Positions 1-7,255 are shown, counted from the first letter of the stretch. The stretch: 33,530 bases of DNA from Streptomyces aurantiacus (GCF_001418335.1 NZ_LIPP01000222.1:15347-48876); one strand, 5' to 3'. Made by a program: numbers and translations. Notes: a model not told the origin generated them from the sequence alone.

Positions 1-570
1 ATCCATCAGAAGGGCCCTAGTTCCGCGAGGTCCTCGTGGCCGGGGGACGAACTCGTTGCCGCGGCCCAGAACGGAGACGAGGCCTCGATCGCCGCGTTGG
101 TCTCCGGTGCGCATCCTCATGTGCGGCGCTTCGCGTTCACGCTCTGTGCGAGCAGCCAGGACGCAGAGGACGCGGCACAGGAAGCCATGATCGTTCTGTT
201 TCGGAAGATCGGAACGCTACGGGCGGCGGGAGCCCTCGCCTCATGGATGTTCCAGATCGTGCGCCACGAATGTCTGCGTCGAGCGCGAGCCATGGTGCAT
301 CGCCACGAACCGAGTCCCGAGGTGGTCATTCCCTCGGCCGAGGATGACGTACTGGGCAAGCTGGAGATCGAGCGGGTGACGGCGGCCATCGCGTCGTTGC
401 CCGCCGACCAGCGCCGGGTGCTGATCATGCGTGACGTCCAGGGCCTGCCGGGAGGTGCTGTGGCCAGGTCCCTCGGGCTCAGCACCACCGCGATGAAGTC
501 CCGACTGCACCGTGCCCGCGCCGCCGTGCGCGCCGGCCTGAACCGTCAGAACGGGAGCACACCCGAATGA
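1..570 (+). CDS. ECF-type RNA polymerase sigma factor (5' end outside window)
   Basis: The frame is open to the left edge, so the start lies outside the window. Visible residues begin just before region 2 (DELVAAAQNGDEASIAALV, then the DAEDAAQEAMI helix and an FRKI..W segment typical of region 2). A linker leads to region 4 with a helix-turn-helix (LPADQRRVLIMRDVQGLPGG, then STTAMKSRLHRAR). There is no sign of regions 1 or 3, so this is the two-domain ECF type, which redirects RNA polymerase to a small set of promoters. The GTG/TTG codons near base 97 fall inside region 2 and are unlikely starts. The stop overlaps the next start by four bases (ATGA), implying translational coupling with the membrane protein downstream, a position often held by an anti-sigma factor. 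The sigma subgroup cannot be assigned from the fragment. Confidence 0.88.
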   Translation: MHQKGPSSARSSWPGDELVAAAQNGDEASIAALVSGAHPHVRRFAFTLCASSQDAEDAAQEAMIVLFRKIGTLRAAGALASWMFQIVRHECLRRARAMVHRHEPSPEVVIPSAEDDVLGKLEIERVTAAIASLPADQRRVLIMRDVQGLPGGAVARSLGLSTTAMKSRLHRARAAVRAGLNRQNGSTPE

Positions 571-908
571 ACACTCCGGTCGTGCCGAGCGAGAGGTCGT
601 TCGCCAGTAGGTCCGTGCCCGCTCACCTGGTGAGGGGAATCATCGGTTTCGGGCTGCTCGCCGGATCGGTCGCGTTGGTTCCCGTCGTCGGCCTGTTCGG
701 CTTGCTGCTGGCGCCCGGAGGTGCCGTGGCGCTACGCGGCTGTCCCGCCTGCTGGGCGATCGAGCTGGCACAGACGATCTCACGCGGGCGCCTGAGCAGG
801 GCCTGTGCCGATGATCGCTGTCGGCCGACCCTGCGGCACGCCCGCCCACCCCTGTCGTCTGCCGCGGCGTCGCAGGAAAAGCCATTGACGCCCCGGTGCC
901 GTTCGTGA
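567..908 (+). CDS. small cysteine-containing membrane protein coupled to the sigma factor
   Basis: A 113-residue protein whose ATG overlaps the sigma factor stop. Residues about 23-55 form a hydrophobic hairpin or one long membrane segment (GIIGFGLLAGSVALVPVVG, then FGLLLAPGG). A compact cysteine motif follows (RGCPACWAIELAQTIS, later ACADDRC). The C-terminal 30 residues are basic and low in complexity. I know of no named family with certainty. Small membrane proteins with a GCPxCW...C..C pattern next to ECF sigma genes do occur in Streptomyces, from memory. The coupling suggests a partner of the sigma factor, possibly a thiol-sensing or metal-binding anti-sigma or accessory protein. That role is inferred only from position and cysteines; the protein lacks an obvious zinc-binding anti-sigma HxxxCxxC motif. 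Confidence 0.7.
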   Translation: MNTPVVPSERSFASRSVPAHLVRGIIGFGLLAGSVALVPVVGLFGLLLAPGGAVALRGCPACWAIELAQTISRGRLSRACADDRCRPTLRHARPPLSSAAASQEKPLTPRCRS

Positions 909-921
909 ACCATTCCTGACC

Positions 922-1725
922 GTGACGCCGAACATCGATCATGGCCGGCCCGCCCACGGGCAGGGCGCTCCGGGCGACCGTCCGCTCGCGCTGATCACCG
1001 GCGTGGGCCGTACCGTCGGTATCGGTGCCGGCGTCGCCCGTCGGCTGGCCGCATCGGGCTGGGACATCGCGTTTACCTACTGGGCCCCCTACGACGACCG
1101 TATGAGCTGGGGCAGCGAGCCCGGCGCGACCGAGGCGATCAGCCGCGCACTCGCCGAACACGGTGTGTCCGTCACCGCGATCGAGGGGGATCTCGCCGAC
1201 CCCGACACCTCGGCACGCGTCTTCGAGCAGGTCGAAGAACGGATGGGCGGTGTCACCGCGCTTGTGATGTGCCACTGCGAATCCGTCGACTCCGGGCTGT
1301 TGGACACCACCGTCGAGAGTTTCGACCGGCACTTCGCCGTCAACGCGCGCGCCACCTGGCTGCTCATCCGCGAGTTCGGACGCCGCTTCGCCGCAGAACG
1401 GGGAACCGGCCGGATCATCAGCCTCACCAGTGATCACACCGTCGGCAACCTGCCCTATGGGGCGAGCAAGGGAGCCCTGGACCGCATCACGCTGGCCGCC
1501 GCCCGCGAACTCGGGCACCTCGGCGTGACCGCCAACGTGATCAATCCCGGGCCGGTCGACACCGGCTGGATGCCCGAGGAGGTCCGGGAGCACTGCGTCC
1601 GCGGCACGCCGCTCGGTCGGCTGGGCACTCCGCAGGACACCGCGCACCTGGTGGACTTCCTGTGCTCCAGGGAAGGCGAGTGGATCAACGGTCAGCTACT
1701 GATGAGCAACGGTGGGTTCGCGTAG
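922..1725 (+). CDS. SDR family NAD(P)-dependent oxidoreductase
   Basis: A 267-residue classical short-chain dehydrogenase/reductase. The nucleotide-binding segment near residue 25 reads ALITGVGRTVGIGAGVARRLA, a variant of the TGxxxGxG motif. An acidic DLAD follows strand 4, the catalytic serine lies in ISLTSDHT, and the active-site YGASK supplies Tyr and Lys. The later NPGPVDTGW segment matches the substrate loop of the family. The C-terminus (EWINGQLLMSNGGFA) is the usual cofactor-binding end. The GTG start leaves 13 bases after the upstream membrane-protein gene, so it may share its transcript, but no clear ribosome-binding site is visible. The substrate is unknown; the family includes 3-oxoacyl-ACP reductases and many sugar or polyketide reductases. 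Confidence 0.88.
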   Translation: MTPNIDHGRPAHGQGAPGDRPLALITGVGRTVGIGAGVARRLAASGWDIAFTYWAPYDDRMSWGSEPGATEAISRALAEHGVSVTAIEGDLADPDTSARVFEQVEERMGGVTALVMCHCESVDSGLLDTTVESFDRHFAVNARATWLLIREFGRRFAAERGTGRIISLTSDHTVGNLPYGASKGALDRITLAAARELGHLGVTANVINPGPVDTGWMPEEVREHCVRGTPLGRLGTPQDTAHLVDFLCSREGEWINGQLLMSNGGFA

Positions 1726-1754
1726 GCGCCAAGTCCGGTACACCGGCGCCTACG
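1721..1754. terminator. inverted repeat at the SDR 3' end, likely bidirectional terminator
   Basis: Perfect 10-bp arms CGTAGGCGCC (1721-1730) and GGCGCCTACG (1745-1754) flank a 14-base loop. The left arm contains the SDR stop codon, and the hairpin lies between convergent genes (SDR and GH43). No T-run follows, which is common in high-GC actinobacteria. Confidence 0.55.
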
Positions 1755-1864
1755 CTCGGTCACACCCAACAGGCCTCATTTGCACGGGAGTTCACGTTCA
1801 GGTCGACCGCCGGCTCGCCGACATTCCTGTCCGCGTCAGGGTCCCGCGCGTCACCGGACGCCGC

Positions 1865-3367
1865 TCACCCGGCAGGCGCGATGGCCACGTTGTCGAAGGA
1901 GGCCGCGGTGTCGAAGACCCGGACGCCGTTCGCCCCGCTGCGGTAAGTGCCGTCGCTGACGGAGATCTTGGGCGTCGTCATGTCGTCGACGAACACCTTG
2001 ATCGAAGAACCGACTGCGGTGACACGCATGCGGTGGGCCGAGTTGGAGCCGACGGCCGTGCGGGCGGTCGCCAGTTCGGTCCAGGAGCCGTTCGCCCGGC
2101 CGAGGACCACCTTGCCGCTCGGACTGATGCCCGCGTAGTAACCCGAGTAGCTGTCCCAACCGACCGCCGGGCTGCTCACTCTGAACGTCAGGCCCGCGTC
2201 CCCGCCACCCGAGGTGACGGTGACGTCGGCGTCGTAGGTGAAGTCGGCGAAGTCGGTGTCGAGCAGCGCCTTGCCGCCCAGACCGCGCCCCACCCGGTAC
2301 TGTCCGCCGCCGGCCGACCACGTCCCGCCGTACGTCTTCCAGCCCAGCGCGTTGTTGTCGGCGAAGTTGTCCTTCACCTGCATCGCGATACGCCTGATGG
2401 TGCCGTCAGGGTTGAAGTACATGCGGTCGTAGGCCAGTTGGCGGTGGTTGCCGTCACTCTCACTGAGCGGACGGCGGTGGTAGACGATGTACCAGGTGTC
2501 GGTGCCCGGAACGTTGACGACGGAGTTGTGGCCGGAGCCCTTGGCTACCGCGGGGTCCTGGGCGAGCACTTTGTCGATCTTCGTGAAGGGGCCGGTCGGC
2601 GAGTCGGCCATGGCGTACGACACCGAGTAGTCGGGGCCGGTCCAGCCGCCCTCCGACCACATGAAGTAGTACTTGCCGTTGCGCTTGAACATGTAGGAGC
2701 CCTCGGTGTAGTTCTCCGGGGTGATCTCCTTGTAGGTGGATCCGTCGTCGAACGTGCCCAGACTGGTCATGTCCGGGTTGAGCTTGACGACGTTGGAGTG
2801 GTGCCAGCCCCCGTAGTACATGTACGCCTGGCCGTCGTCGTCGATGAACACGTCCTGGTCGATCGGCTGGGCTCCGTTGTGGAACTGCGAGATCAACGGC
2901 TTGCCGAGGGCGTCCTTGTAAGGGCCCTCCGGACGGTCGGCGACTGCCACGCCGATGCCGCCCAGCTGGGAGTTGTTCTGGATGTCGTTCGCGGCGAAGT
3001 ACAGGTAGTACTTGCCGCCTCGCTCGACCGGCGCCGGGGCCCACACCGCGTACTTGGCCCAGGAGACGTCCGCCGCCTTCAGGATGTTGCTGTGCTTGGT
3101 CCAGTGGACCAGGTCGGTCGAGGAGAACGCGTCGAGGTAGGTCTGCTCCGCGTAGGCCTTGGACGCCGTGGGGTAGACCCAGTACTTGCCGTCGTAGACC
3201 GCGATGTCGGGGTCCGCGTACCAGCCGTCGACGAAGGGGTTGCCGGCCTCGGAGGTCGAGTACTCGGGCGCCGCGACGGCGGTGGTAGGCGAGAACATCG
3301 CCACGAGACCGCCGACGAGCAGCGTGGCTAAGGACTTGGCGACGAACCCGGTGGATCGGACAGTCAC
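1865..3367 (-). CDS. secreted GH43 glycoside hydrolase with C-terminal beta-sandwich
   Basis: The GTG start at 3367 is chosen because GGAGG lies five bases upstream and it opens onto a signal peptide (VTVRSTGFVAKSLATLLVGG, cut near AVAA, residue 33). Longer in-frame extensions lack a signal peptide. The product is 500 residues. Residues about 40-330 are a five-bladed propeller of family GH43: general base Asp52 in YADPD, pKa-modulating Asp170 in IDQDVFID, general acid Glu222 in TEGSY, and the GSGHNS histidine near 280. Residues 332-500 (NFADNNALGWKTYGG onward) form a LamG/GH43_C2-like sandwich. GH43 enzymes are usually alpha-L-arabinofuranosidases, beta-xylosidases or exo-galactanases; the NPF..GWYADPD entry and long WAPA segment recall the subfamily-34 type, but I cannot fix the substrate. 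It likely acts outside the cell on arabinose- or galactose-bearing polysaccharide. A LacI-type palindrome lies in its leader. Confidence 0.92.
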   Translation of the reverse strand: MTVRSTGFVAKSLATLLVGGLVAMFSPTTAVAAPEYSTSEAGNPFVDGWYADPDIAVYDGKYWVYPTASKAYAEQTYLDAFSSTDLVHWTKHSNILKAADVSWAKYAVWAPAPVERGGKYYLYFAANDIQNNSQLGGIGVAVADRPEGPYKDALGKPLISQFHNGAQPIDQDVFIDDDGQAYMYYGGWHHSNVVKLNPDMTSLGTFDDGSTYKEITPENYTEGSYMFKRNGKYYFMWSEGGWTGPDYSVSYAMADSPTGPFTKIDKVLAQDPAVAKGSGHNSVVNVPGTDTWYIVYHRRPLSESDGNHRQLAYDRMYFNPDGTIRRIAMQVKDNFADNNALGWKTYGGTWSAGGGQYRVGRGLGGKALLDTDFADFTYDADVTVTSGGGDAGLTFRVSSPAVGWDSYSGYYAGISPSGKVVLGRANGSWTELATARTAVGSNSAHRMRVTAVGSSIKVFVDDMTTPKISVSDGTYRSGANGVRVFDTAASFDNVAIAPAG

Positions 3368-3394
3368 AAGAACCTCCGTGGGGTGAGACCAGTG

Positions 3395-3433
3395 GCAGAC
3401 AACTGCAGACAACTTGCAGAACTTGCAGACAAC
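3395..3433. repeat. three helically phased GCAGACAAC half-sites in the GH43 leader
   Basis: GCAGACAAC occurs at 3395, 3405 and 3425, so the copies are 10 and 20 bases apart, one and two helical turns. The third copy runs into the full palindrome GACAACGTTGTC. All lie between 28 and 72 bases upstream of the GH43 start. They look like extra half-sites for the regulator that binds the palindrome. Confidence 0.6.
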
Positions 3434-3439
3434 GTTGTC
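3428..3439. promoter_or_regulatory. LacI-type operator upstream of GH43
   Basis: GACAACGTTGTC is a perfect 12-bp palindrome with a central CG step, the form typical of LacI/GalR-family operators. Its near edge is 60 bases upstream of the GH43 start. The identical 12 bases recur at 8103-8114 before the discoidin-protein gene. No LacI-family repressor gene is in the window. Confidence 0.65.
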
Positions 3440-3470
3440 CAGAACTCGGTACCTGAGAAGCCGTTCATGA

Positions 3471-3522
3471 ATCGCTGCAAGCAGGTGTTTACATCGTTGC
3501 AAGGAAGCTGTAAAGCCTTTAC
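3471..3522. promoter_or_regulatory. direct and inverted repeats in the distal GH43 upstream region
   Basis: ATCGCTGCAAG (3471-3481) and ATCGTTGCAAG (3493-3503) are direct repeats 22 bases apart, about two helical turns. Next to them lies the inverted repeat GTAAAG-C-CTTTAC (3510-3522). They are 100-155 bases upstream of the GH43 start, where an activator or second repressor could bind. No protein can be named for them. Confidence 0.4.
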
Positions 3523-3644
3523 GCGCAAGCCGTCCAGCGCCGGGCCGCAGCCACGCAGCAGGTCGGCGGCCTCGGCCACTGCGGCGTGTCCCGCGGTGCC
3601 GGGGAAGTGCGGCACGTTCACGGCCAGCCGTATGGCACCCGCGT

Positions 3645-4067
3645 ATCCCGCTCAGCGGTGACATCACCTATCACGAGGGGTGGAACGCCAGCGGCATCGA
3701 ACTCACCCCAGACCGCCGCGCGTTGCTGGTCGCCCAGTCCAACACTGGCCGACTCCACCGGGTCGACCCGACCAGCGGCGTCGCAACACAGGTCCGCCTC
3801 GGAGGCAAGACCCTCATCGGCGCTGACGGAATACTCCTCATCGGCCGGACTCTGTACGTGGTGCAGGGAGGAACCAACGTCCTGTCCGTGGTGCGGCTCA
3901 ACGCGACCGGCACCACCGGCCGCCTGATGGAACAACGCACCGACCCCCGCTTCGACCTACCGACGAGCGTCGCTCGTTTCGGCAATCGCCTCTACCTGCC
4001 CAACGCCCGCGTCGGCATCCCGTCCCCGGAGACCGCACCGTACGACGTCGTCGCTCTGCCGCTCTGA
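3645..4067 (+). pseudogene. 3' remnant of an SMP-30/superoxide-dismutase-annotated beta-propeller gene
   Basis: The frame reads IPLSGDITYHEGWNASGIEL, then VAQSNTGRLHRVDPTSG, GRTLYVVQ, and NRLYLPNARVG near the end. This matches, from memory, the C-terminal 140 or so residues of secreted SMP-30/gluconolactonase-like propellers about 300-330 residues long in Streptomyces. Homology begins abruptly near 3645. Upstream, the same frame gives arginine-rich nonsense with no signal peptide, so about half of the gene, including its start, is missing. An ATG-free internal start (CTG/TTG near 3723) could in principle express 114 residues, but these would be less than half a propeller. It lies between GH43 and the VanJ-like gene, at what looks like an old deletion or recombination point. 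Confidence 0.7.
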
Positions 4068-4108
4068 CCCCTCCGGACCTGCGGACCGCACTCCGGGCCA
4101 CCGCTCAG

Positions 4109-4130
4109 CGCCCGCCTCCGGCGGCGGGCG
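4109..4130. terminator. GC-rich hairpin between convergent genes
   Basis: CGCCCGCC (4109-4116) pairs with GGCGGGCG (4123-4130) across a six-base loop. It lies 15 bases beyond the stop of the minus-strand VanJ-like gene and 42 bases beyond the propeller remnant, as expected for a terminator of the three-gene operon. Confidence 0.5.
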
Positions 4131-4144
4131 ACCTGTCGCGCGGT

Positions 4145-5293
4145 TCACCAACTGATTCCCGCCGCCACCGGCAAGTGGTCGCTGCCGGTGGACGGCAGCA
4201 CCCAGGAACTCTCGGGTTCCACTCCCCTGACCAGGATCTGGTCGATCCGCGCCATCGGGAACGACGCCGGCCAGCTGAAGCCGAAACCGGCGCCGGCCTC
4301 TTCGTGGGCCGAGTGCAGCTGCGAGGTGAGGCCGTCGAGCGCGCGGTCGTCCGTGGTGCCGTTCATGTCGCCGAGCACCACCACCCGCTCGTTCCGCTCG
4401 GCGGCGACGGCTTCGGCCAGCGCGACCGCGCCGAAGTCGCGCGAGTCCGTCCAGAAGCCGTCCCTGGGAACCACCCGCACGGACCCCAGGTGCGCCACAT
4501 ACACCGCCAGCGGCCCATGGGCCGTGGCCACCGTGGTACGCAGCGCCCGGGGCGGGTCCGCCGAGACGTCGACCGGTCGGGTCTTCGCCAGCGGCCCGAC
4601 CATGCCGCGCACGACGTCGACCGGCCGGGTGCCCGACAGCGGCAGCTTGCTCCACAGCCCGACCGTGCCCTGCACCGTGTGGTACGGGTATGCCTTCGCC
4701 AGCTCCTTCCCGTACGTGACCGTGGCCTGCGGAGTCATCTCCTCCAGCGCCAGCAGGTCCGCCCCGGCGGCGGCCAGCTCGCGCGCGGTGCCGGCCGGGT
4801 CGGGGTTCTCGGCGCCGACGTTGTGGCTGACCACGGTGAGGTCGCCACTCGACCGGGACTTGTCGAAGAGCAGCCCGCCGAAGAGGCTCAGCCACGCCAC
4901 GGCCGGCAGCAGCAGCGCGAGCACAGCGGAGGCGGAGCGGCGCCACAGCGCCCCGGCCAGCAGCACCGGGACGAACAGGCCGAACCACGGGAGGAACGTC
5001 TCCACCAGGCTGCCGAGGCCACCCCGGTCCGTGAGCCGCGCGTGCAGCAGCATGAGCAGCCCGAGGAGCAGCGCCGACGCCGCGAGTACCAGGCCGCGTT
5101 TCCACGGACCCGGCCGGGAGAGGAGCCGGATCGCCCGGCGGATCACTCGACGGATACGCGCGCGCCAGGCCTTCAGGCTGGTTTCCCCGCGACCGCCGCC
5201 CTGCCCGGCCTCCGCCGTGTCCAGGGTCTTGGCGCGCTCCTCGACGTCGGCCTGTTGCCGCGCGTCCGGAACTTCTCGTAGTGCTTCACTCAC
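4145..5293 (-). CDS. VanJ-like membrane endonuclease/exonuclease/phosphatase-fold protein
   Basis: 382 residues. The N-terminus is cytoplasmic, charged and arginine-rich (KAWRARIRRVIRRAIRLLSR), then three membrane helices follow at about 66-86, 99-117 and 120-143. The remainder is an endonuclease/exonuclease/phosphatase (EEP) domain with its metal and catalytic motifs: SHNVG (157-160), LALEE (181-185), AHLGS, GDMNGT, IDQIL and SDHLPV at the end. Three helices plus an extracytoplasmic EEP domain is the architecture of Streptomyces VanJ, which confers teicoplanin resistance and is thought to act on lipid-linked pyrophosphate rather than nucleic acid. The GTG start overlaps the kinase stop (GTGA), so the three genes form one operon and the two-component system likely controls it. 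Teicoplanin resistance is not shown here; a general lipid-phosphate or envelope-stress role is equally possible. Confidence 0.87.
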   Translation of the reverse strand: MSEALREVPDARQQADVEERAKTLDTAEAGQGGGRGETSLKAWRARIRRVIRRAIRLLSRPGPWKRGLVLAASALLLGLLMLLHARLTDRGGLGSLVETFLPWFGLFVPVLLAGALWRRSASAVLALLLPAVAWLSLFGGLLFDKSRSSGDLTVVSHNVGAENPDPAGTARELAAAGADLLALEEMTPQATVTYGKELAKAYPYHTVQGTVGLWSKLPLSGTRPVDVVRGMVGPLAKTRPVDVSADPPRALRTTVATAHGPLAVYVAHLGSVRVVPRDGFWTDSRDFGAVALAEAVAAERNERVVVLGDMNGTTDDRALDGLTSQLHSAHEEAGAGFGFSWPASFPMARIDQILVRGVEPESSWVLPSTGSDHLPVAAGISW

Positions 5294-6459
5294 TGCTCAG
5301 ACGTCCTATCGGTGGAACGTGCCGGTGTGGCGGGCAATCGAACGGCGATGCGGAGTCCGCCCGCAGCGCGAGGGGTGAGGGTGAGGGAGCCGTCGTGTAC
5401 CTCGGTGATCCGCTCGACGATGGCCAGGCCGAGGCCGACCCCCGCGTGGTCGCGGCGAACGCGTTCGGTGCCGCGCTGGAACGGCTCGGTGAAGGTCGAG
5501 GCCGACTGCGGGGAGAGCTTCTCGCCGCTGTTCTCGACCGTCAGCACCACGGTCTCGGGGCCGACGGCGGTCTCGACCCGCACCGTGCCCTTCTCGGGCA
5601 GGTTGTGCACGATCGCGTTGTGCACGAGGTTGGTCGTCAGTTGCAGCAGGAGAGCCGCCGAACCGAAAGCCGGGGCGACGTCACCGGAGGTCTCGACGGT
5701 GACACCGCGCTTCTCGGCGAGCGGGAGCAGCGTCTCGGTGGCCTCTTCCACGAGCAGGGACAGGTCGACCGGTGTGCGGGTGAAGGACCTCTGGTCGGCG
5801 CGGCTGAGGACGAGCAGCGCCTCGGTGAGGTCGATCGCCCGGGTGTTGACCACGTGCAGGCGGTCGAGGATGTCGCCGAGGTCCTGTGTCGGATCGTTGC
5901 GGGCCACGTCGAGCAGCGCCTGCGAGATCGCCAGCGGGGTGCGCAGTTCGTGGGAGGCGTTGGCCGCGAATCTCCGCTGTTCGGCGACGTGCGCTTCGAG
6001 CCGGGTGAGCATCGCGTCGAAGGCGTCGGCGAGTTCGCGGAACTCGTCCTTGCGCCCCGGCAGCCGGATCCGGTGGGCGAGTGATCCGCTCGTGGCCATG
6101 CGCGTGGCGTCCGCGATGCGGGTCAGCGGGGCAAGCATGCGGCCGGCGAGGAGCCACCCTCCCAGGAGACCGAAGACCAGCAGGAACGCCAGTACCGCGG
6201 CCGCCCTCGGGGCGAAAACGTCCAGGAGGGCGGACCGGATGGGGAAAACACCGTTCGCCGGCCTGTCGTCGGGGTTGATGAGCATCGCGCGATCGGGGAC
6301 GTAGCGCAGGAGGAACACCCACACCGCCGCGAGCAGCAGGATGCCGGCGATCATGAGGAATCCGGCGTAGCTGAGGGTGAGCTTGAAGCGAACGCTCAGC
6401 CCAGGCGTCCTGTCCACCGACCCGGGCGTCCTGTCCACCGATCCGGGCGTCCTATCCAC
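5290..6459 (-). CDS. two-component sensor histidine kinase
   Basis: 389 residues from the GTG at 6459, which overlaps the response-regulator stop by eight bases and has GGGAGAAGA just upstream. A longer upstream reading is only a shadow of the regulator gene. Order of parts: repetitive N-terminus VDRTPGS x3 (1-21), membrane helix about 28-51, short extracytoplasmic loop, membrane helix about 87-107, HAMP (108-160), dimerisation box ASHELRTPL with phospho-acceptor His170, N box NLVHNAIVHN, and G box GVGLGLAIV. The sensing loop is only about 35 residues, so the signal is probably read in or near the membrane. Together with the response regulator it should control the VanJ-like gene that follows. 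Each 21-bp repeat unit starts with GTG, so the true start could be any of three codons. Confidence 0.92.
   Translation of the reverse strand: MDRTPGSVDRTPGSVDRTPGLSVRFKLTLSYAGFLMIAGILLLAAVWVFLLRYVPDRAMLINPDDRPANGVFPIRSALLDVFAPRAAAVLAFLLVFGLLGGWLLAGRMLAPLTRIADATRMATSGSLAHRIRLPGRKDEFRELADAFDAMLTRLEAHVAEQRRFAANASHELRTPLAISQALLDVARNDPTQDLGDILDRLHVVNTRAIDLTEALLVLSRADQRSFTRTPVDLSLLVEEATETLLPLAEKRGVTVETSGDVAPAFGSAALLLQLTTNLVHNAIVHNLPEKGTVRVETAVGPETVVLTVENSGEKLSPQSASTFTEPFQRGTERVRRDHAGVGLGLAIVERITEVHDGSLTLTPRAAGGLRIAVRLPATPARSTDRTSEQ
6397..6459 (-). repeat. three tandem 21-bp repeats at the histidine kinase N-terminus
   Basis: Units at 6459-6439, 6438-6418 and 6417-6397 encode VDRTPGS, VDRTPGS and VDRTPGL. 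They are almost identical at the DNA level, and each begins with GTG. The first unit also covers the end of the response-regulator gene. Loss or gain of a unit would keep the frame. Confidence 0.85.
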
Positions 6460-7147
6460 GCTCTTCTCCCTCGTGCCCGGTCTCCGGTCGCGTGTCGATG
6501 CGGTACCCGGCGCCCGGCACCGTGGAGATGACCCAGGGTTCGCCGAGCCGCTTGCGCAGTGCCGAGACCGTGATGCGTACGGCATTGGTGAAGGGGTCCG
6601 CGTTCTCGTCCCACGCCCGCTCCAGGAGCTCCTCGGCACTGACGACCCCGCCCTCGGCGGCGACCAGCACTTCGAGCACCGCGAACTGCTTCCTGGTCAG
6701 CGCGACATGGAGACCGTCGCGGTGGACCTCCCGGCGGAACGGATCCAGCCGGAGACCTGCGATCTCTCGCACGGGCGGCCGGCTGTGTGCACGCCTGCGG
6801 TCGAGTGCTCTCAGCCTCAGCACGAGTTCCTGGAGCGCGAACGGCTTGGTGAGGTAGTCGTCGGCGCCGAGTTCGAACCCGGTGGCCTTGTCGTCGAGAC
6901 GGTCGGCGGCGGTGAGCATGAGGATCGGCATACCGCTGCCGGAGGCGACGATGCCTCTGGCGATCTCGTCGCCGGTGGGGCCGGGAATGTCCCGGTCGAG
7001 GACGGCGATGTCGTAGGCGTTGACGCTCAGCAGCTCCAGAGCGGCATCGCCGTCACCCGCGAGGTCGGCGGCGATCGCTTCCAGACGCAGGCCGTCGCGG
7101 ATGGCTTCTGCCAGATAGGGCTCGTCCTCGACGATCAGTACACGCAT
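6452..7147 (-). CDS. OmpR/PhoB-family response regulator
   Basis: 231 residues. The receiver domain (about 1-118) shows the acidic pair VEDE (7-9), phospho-acceptor Asp51 in AVLDRDIPG, the switch threonine in MLTAAD, and the conserved lysine in LTKPF. A winged-helix OmpR-type DNA-binding domain fills residues about 128-222 (LTRKQFAVLEVLVAAEG, RITVSALRKRLG, VPGAGYRI). It is the first gene of a three-gene operon with a sensor kinase and a VanJ-like membrane hydrolase. A TANNNT hexamer six bases before the ATG and the lack of a well-spaced Shine-Dalgarno suggest a leaderless transcript. The receiver has IP rather than MP after the Asp loop, which is normal for this subgroup. Confidence 0.93.
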   Translation of the reverse strand: MRVLIVEDEPYLAEAIRDGLRLEAIAADLAGDGDAALELLSVNAYDIAVLDRDIPGPTGDEIARGIVASGSGMPILMLTAADRLDDKATGFELGADDYLTKPFALQELVLRLRALDRRRAHSRPPVREIAGLRLDPFRREVHRDGLHVALTRKQFAVLEVLVAAEGGVVSAEELLERAWDENADPFTNAVRITVSALRKRLGEPWVISTVPGAGYRIDTRPETGHEGEERG

Positions 7148-7153
7148 GCTCCG

Positions 7154-7159
7154 AGGCTA
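7154..7159 (-). promoter_or_regulatory. putative -10 hexamer of a leaderless promoter for the response regulator
   Basis: On the minus strand TAGCCT is followed by six bases (CGGAGC) and then the ATG. A TANNNT hexamer at this spacing puts the transcription start at the A of the start codon. No convincing -35 element is visible. Confidence 0.45.
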
Positions 7160-7255
7160 CGAGTCGGCACATATCGTCGGCGTATCCAAAACCACCCACC
7201 TGCCGGCGACGCCACGCTGCCGGGAGGACAGTGATCCGAAGAGCCGCGCTTCCCG

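Noticed and set aside
1712..3331. 539-residue plus-strand open frame opposite GH43
   Set aside because: Composition is Val/Arg/Gly-rich and it lacks any domain; GH43 catalytic residues are on the other strand.
3368..3667. 100-residue N-terminal extension of GH43
   Set aside because: It would bury the signal peptide and ignores the GGAGG site before GTG 3367.
6460..6639. 60-residue upstream extension of the histidine kinase
   Set aside because: It translates the response-regulator gene in another frame and has no membrane or sensor feature; GTG 6459 fits better.
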